In this document: one piece after another, positions 61,720 to 64,000 of the stretch
Position numbering within the stretch: the first letter of the stretch is position 1
How the letters are laid out: each line of letters starts with the position of its first letter
NCBI RefSeq assembly: GCF_900113765.1
Contig: NZ_FOQO01000013.1
Coordinates: 140,321-204,320, forward strand
DNA: 64,000 bases
DNA from: Parapedobacter indicus
GTDB lineage: Bacteria > Bacteroidota > Bacteroidia > Sphingobacteriales > Sphingobacteriaceae
Direction: 5' to 3'
Notes under the pieces: generated by a model
What the model was told of the DNA's origin: nothing
The model's database searches: none
Seen by the model: the letters and a program-made list of their open reading frames with translations, nothing else
Position numbers and translations under genes: made by a program

Positions 61720-62508
61720 ATGGCAACAGTAACGGAAAAGCAGTATATCGATCCAAAGATTACGTTGGTCGGCGCTGGCCCGGGGGATCCCGATTTAATC
61801 AGTATAAAAGGCGTAAATGCACTAAAAACAGCAAATGTTATTTTATATGACGCGCTGGTAGATGAGCGGTTATTGGATTATGCCCCCCAAGAATCCATTA
61901 AAGTCTACGTGGGTAACCCATCTGGCGACGAAAATTTTTCACAGGGTGTAGTCAATCAATTGATGGTTGATTACGCATTGAATTTCGGTCACGTGGTTCG
62001 GTTAAAAGGGGGCGATCTATTTGTCTTTGGCCGTGGGTATGAAGAGCTTGACTATGCAGCTTCCTACAGTATCGAAACCGCGATTATCCCAGGTATTTCC
62101 AGTGCGATATCTATACCTGGCTTACAAGGCATTCCCGTTACGCACAGCGGGTCGAGCGAAAGCTTGTGGATTCTCTCGGGTACGGACAGTAAGGGCAATT
62201 TATCTACCGAATTGCGCGATGCGGCTCGCAGCAGCGCCACAGTTGTTGTATTACTTGGCTTTGACAGATTGGCCGAGATCGTAGCCATTTATCAGGAGAT
62301 CGGAAAAGGAGGCTTACCCACCGCTGTCATTCAAAACGGCTCTATGACGAATGAGAAAACCGCGATTGGTTTAGTTAACACCATTATAGAGACAGCGGAA
62401 GAAAAAGGTATCGACAATACCGGTCCCGTGCTACTCGTCTTTGGGGCTACCGTGGAATTACATCACGACTTTCAACGGATTAAGCAATTCTTCGAATCGA
62501 GTTTTTGA
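61720..62508 (+). CDS. cobA: Uroporphyrinogen-III C-methyltransferase (SUMT)
   Basis: 262 aa. S-adenosylmethionine-dependent methylation of uroporphyrinogen III to precorrin-2, the branch to siroheme and cobalamin. The family motifs are present: VGAGPGDPDLISIKG (17-31), VRLKGGDLFVFGRGYEE and the region GIPVTHSGSSESLWILSGT; the usual Arg after TH is Ser. It lacks the CysG oxidase/chelatase half, so those steps are done elsewhere. Siroheme is needed by sulfite and nitrite reductases, which fits the Cys-codon leader directly upstream: the gene would be turned up when cysteine is short. A terminator at 62553-62577 follows. Confidence 0.93.
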   Translation: MATVTEKQYIDPKITLVGAGPGDPDLISIKGVNALKTANVILYDALVDERLLDYAPQESIKVYVGNPSGDENFSQGVVNQLMVDYALNFGHVVRLKGGDLFVFGRGYEELDYAASYSIETAIIPGISSAISIPGLQGIPVTHSGSSESLWILSGTDSKGNLSTELRDAARSSATVVVLLGFDRLAEIVAIYQEIGKGGLPTAVIQNGSMTNEKTAIGLVNTIIETAEEKGIDNTGPVLLVFGATVELHHDFQRIKQFFESSF

Positions 62509-62552
62509 AATTTCTCTCTTCATAGTAAGTTTACAATTGGGTTAGTAAGTAT

Positions 62553-62577
62553 AGAGTGCCTGTCCCGCAGGCACTCT
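62553..62577. terminator. Bidirectional terminator between convergent genes
   Basis: AGAGTGCCTG (62553-62562) pairs with CAGGCACTCT (62568-62577), perfect 10-bp stem with loop TCCCG. The T-rich side continues TACTTTTC on the plus strand. Confidence 0.8.
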
Positions 62578-62592
62578 TACTTTTCATAGCTA

Positions 62593-63720
62593 TTATTTCG
62601 AGGGAGGTGGATCATCGCTCACACACCTAAAGCCAAGATTATTACTCCCGCTGCTTATCTCACCTTTTCCTCTACTACCGGCAACATAACGCTCACAATA
62701 TTGTTCATTGCACAGGAATGAGCCTCCTCGTTGTACCCGTTTGACGGCGCCGGGCTCCATCGGATCGTAGCTGTCTGACGGCCCCTTGGGATTCTTCTTC
62801 GGACTACTTTTATAGTAGTCTGGTCGATAATAATCCGAGCACCATTCCCATACATTGCCATCCATATCATATAATCCGAAAGCATTGGGTGCATACGATT
62901 TAACCGGAGCTACACCTTTATAGCCATCTTCGCCTACATCCTCCGCAGGAAAATTACCTTGGTAAACATTGGCTGCCCAGCTGCCTTTCGGTTTTAGTTC
63001 GTTGCCCCAATAATACTTGCTATTGGGCGCTCCGCCACGCGCAGCAAGTTCCCATTCGGCTTCTGTGGGCAGTCGCTTTCCCGCCCATTTAGCAAATGCC
63101 GCTGCATCTTCGTACGCAATGTGCACCACAGGTTCATGCTCCCGACCCTTTATACTGCTTCCGGGTCCCTCCGGTTGACGCCAACTTGCTCCCACCACAT
63201 ACTGCCACCATTGAAGGTGATTCGCTAATCCGACAGCATGATCGGGTGGCGTGAATACCGCCGAGCCGGGCTGAAGGGCATCCAATGGTACATTTGGAAA
63301 GTCCTTAGGATCGAGCGGCCGCTCAGCAACCGTCTGATAACCGGTAGCAGACACAAAACGGGCAAATTGCCCATTGGTTACCTCGTGTTCGTCCATCCAG
63401 AATCCATCTACAGTAACCTCATGTAACGGACTGGCATCCTCAAAGTCGTTTGATCCCATTTGAAATGTACTGCCATTTACATAAACCATCGGTGCATCAT
63501 CCGACCCCAGAAAACTATGCCCTGTCTTCGACTCCGCTATAGCGGCGGCACGTGAAGGGATACCATGTGCTACGCATGTTATTGCACTGTCACCGTTAAG
63601 CACATTTTCTTGCTGTGTTTGTTCTGTTTGTTGTTGTTTCGGATTCATGCAGGCGGCTACCAATAACCACGCACCACTAACCAAAAAAAGGAGTCTTCCT
63701 CGATTCATAAAGCCTAACAT
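62593..63720 (-). CDS. Formylglycine-generating-enzyme-like lipoprotein (FGE/SUMF1 fold)
   Basis: 375 aa from the ATG at 63720; an ATG at 63708 (MNRGRLLF) would give a more compact signal peptide. The lipobox is VAAC (Cys24). The rest is the SUMF1 fold: FQMGSNDFEDASPLHEVTVD, FWMDEHEVTNGQFARFV, RLPTEAEWELAARGG, GNVWEWCSDYY and NLGFRC. Cys337 and Cys342 lie in GGSFLCNEQYCERY, exactly matching the spacing of the copper-binding, catalytic cysteines of human FGE (Cys336/Cys341, GGSYMCHRSYC). Many SUMF1-fold proteins lack these, so this is probably a true sulfatase-activating oxidase acting outside the cytoplasm. No sulfatase gene is in the window. A promoter lies at 63774-63805. Confidence 0.88.
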   Translation of the reverse strand: MLGFMNRGRLLFLVSGAWLLVAACMNPKQQQTEQTQQENVLNGDSAITCVAHGIPSRAAAIAESKTGHSFLGSDDAPMVYVNGSTFQMGSNDFEDASPLHEVTVDGFWMDEHEVTNGQFARFVSATGYQTVAERPLDPKDFPNVPLDALQPGSAVFTPPDHAVGLANHLQWWQYVVGASWRQPEGPGSSIKGREHEPVVHIAYEDAAAFAKWAGKRLPTEAEWELAARGGAPNSKYYWGNELKPKGSWAANVYQGNFPAEDVGEDGYKGVAPVKSYAPNAFGLYDMDGNVWEWCSDYYRPDYYKSSPKKNPKGPSDSYDPMEPGAVKRVQRGGSFLCNEQYCERYVAGSRGKGEISSGSNNLGFRCVSDDPPPSK

Positions 63721-63773
63721 TAATTCATTTACACGACGGCGAATGTCCTGAAAGCCAACCTCCGTCTAAGAGT

Positions 63774-63805
63774 TAAAGGTATCATTTGATTACGAATAAT
63801 ACAAA
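63774..63805 (-). promoter_or_regulatory. Promoter of the FGE-like gene
   Basis: On the minus strand TTTG (63802-63805), 20 bases, TACCTTTA (63774-63781): one mismatch from the consensus. It would start transcription about 50 bases upstream of the ATG at 63720. Confidence 0.6.
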
Positions 63806-63872
63806 TCTCTTCGTGCGAGAAATTGCTACATTCTCTGCTACAGGAAAACAGCTGTACGATACAGGCAAGAAA

Positions 63873-63913
63873 GGGTTAAAAAAACAAAAGCCCCGTTGCT
63901 TATGCACGGGGCT
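63873..63913 (-). terminator. Terminator of the rRNA operon
   Basis: On the minus strand AGCCCCGT (63906-63913) pairs with ACGGGGCT (63889-63896), followed by TTTGTTTTTTT. It lies about 12 bases downstream of the 5S 3' end. Confidence 0.85.
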
Positions 63914-63924
63914 CTGAATGAAAT

Positions 63925-64000
63925 CCGGCACCGACCTACTCTCACGCCTGTTACGGCAATACCATCGGCTCTGGCGGGCTTAACTGCTCTGTTCGGGATG
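63925..64000 (-). rRNA. rrf: 5S ribosomal RNA, 3' part (runs off the window)
   Basis: Reading the minus strand from the window edge: CATCCCGAACAGAGCAGTTA, then AGCCCGCCAGAGCCGATGG, TATTGC and GTGAGAGTAGGTCGGTGCC, the conserved loop A/C and helix IV/V sequences of bacterial 5S rRNA. The 3' end is placed near 63925 where the sequence would pair with the 5' end outside the window. About 76 of roughly 110-115 nt are present. 23S and 16S genes are expected to the right. Confidence 0.93.

Noticed and set aside
1..64000. CRISPR arrays, insertion sequences and integrases
   Set aside because: Looked for on both strands. There is no regularly spaced repeat array, transposase or integrase, and no terminal inverted repeats with target duplications.

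Overview
The window looks like a chromosome segment from a Bacteroidota bacterium of the Sphingobacteriaceae type; a Parapedobacter- or Olivibacter-like genus is a guess. The signs are a SusC/SusD polysaccharide utilisation locus (PUL), many exported glycoside hydrolases, DUF5686 and DUF2490 proteins, a beta-propeller/AraC regulator, and repeated matches to the Bacteroidetes promoter consensus TTTG-N19-TAnnTTTG with few Shine-Dalgarno sequences.

Layout. 0-8.1 kb (minus): exported GH31 alpha-xylosidase, membrane-spanning propeller-AraC regulator, beta-helix (GH141-like) protein. 8.3-13.1 kb (plus): lipoprotein dipeptidyl peptidase III, then galK-galM. 13.2-18 kb (plus): two adjacent sensor kinases carrying four receiver domains but no DNA-binding output. 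18-22 kb: argH, a possible small RNA, a Crp-family regulator divergent from a glyoxalase-fold dioxygenase/esterase pair. 22-35.2 kb (minus): a seven-gene PUL, susC-susD-LamG lipoprotein-GH144-GH144-GH43-GH3, best read as a beta-1,2-glucan (sophoran) system. 35.5-40.3 kb: an unrecognised gene, then an operon with a TonB-plug/macroglobulin-like surface protein, a delta3,delta2-enoyl-CoA isomerase and a 2,4-dienoyl-CoA reductase. 40.4-42.5 kb: purD, tRNA-Glu and a decayed coding remnant. 42.5-50 kb: FNR-like Fe-S regulator, ClC transporter with CBS domains, orphan cytochrome oxidase subunit I, MetR-like regulator, 1-Cys peroxiredoxin and a transsulfuration-type PLP enzyme. 50-58 kb: DUF5686 outer-membrane protein, crotonase, AI-2E-family permease, glycyl-tRNA synthetase, GH29 alpha-L-fucosidase. 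58-64 kb: katG, a DUF2490 protein, a probable Cys-codon leader peptide with attenuator ahead of uroporphyrinogen-III methyltransferase, an exported formylglycine-generating-enzyme-like lipoprotein, and the 3' end of an rRNA operon (5S, minus strand).

How it fits together. The PUL is a self-contained surface capture and depolymerisation unit: SusC/D and the LamG protein bind and import glucan, the two lipoprotein GH144 enzymes cut it, and GH3 finishes the oligosaccharides. The GH31, beta-helix and GH29 enzymes suit xyloglucan or other plant-wall side chains. galK/galM would take released galactose. The 42-50 kb and 58-61 kb blocks share an oxygen, peroxide and sulfur theme.

The most striking non-gene signal is at 61538-61719: a promoter, a 26-residue ORF with three Cys codons overlapping a hairpin, and a strong terminator, all just before a siroheme-pathway gene. 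That is the architecture of a cysteine-responsive transcription attenuator. Other points of note are the kinase pair with no output, the FNR-like protein with a changed recognition helix, and several promoters so close to their start codons that the mRNAs should be leaderless.
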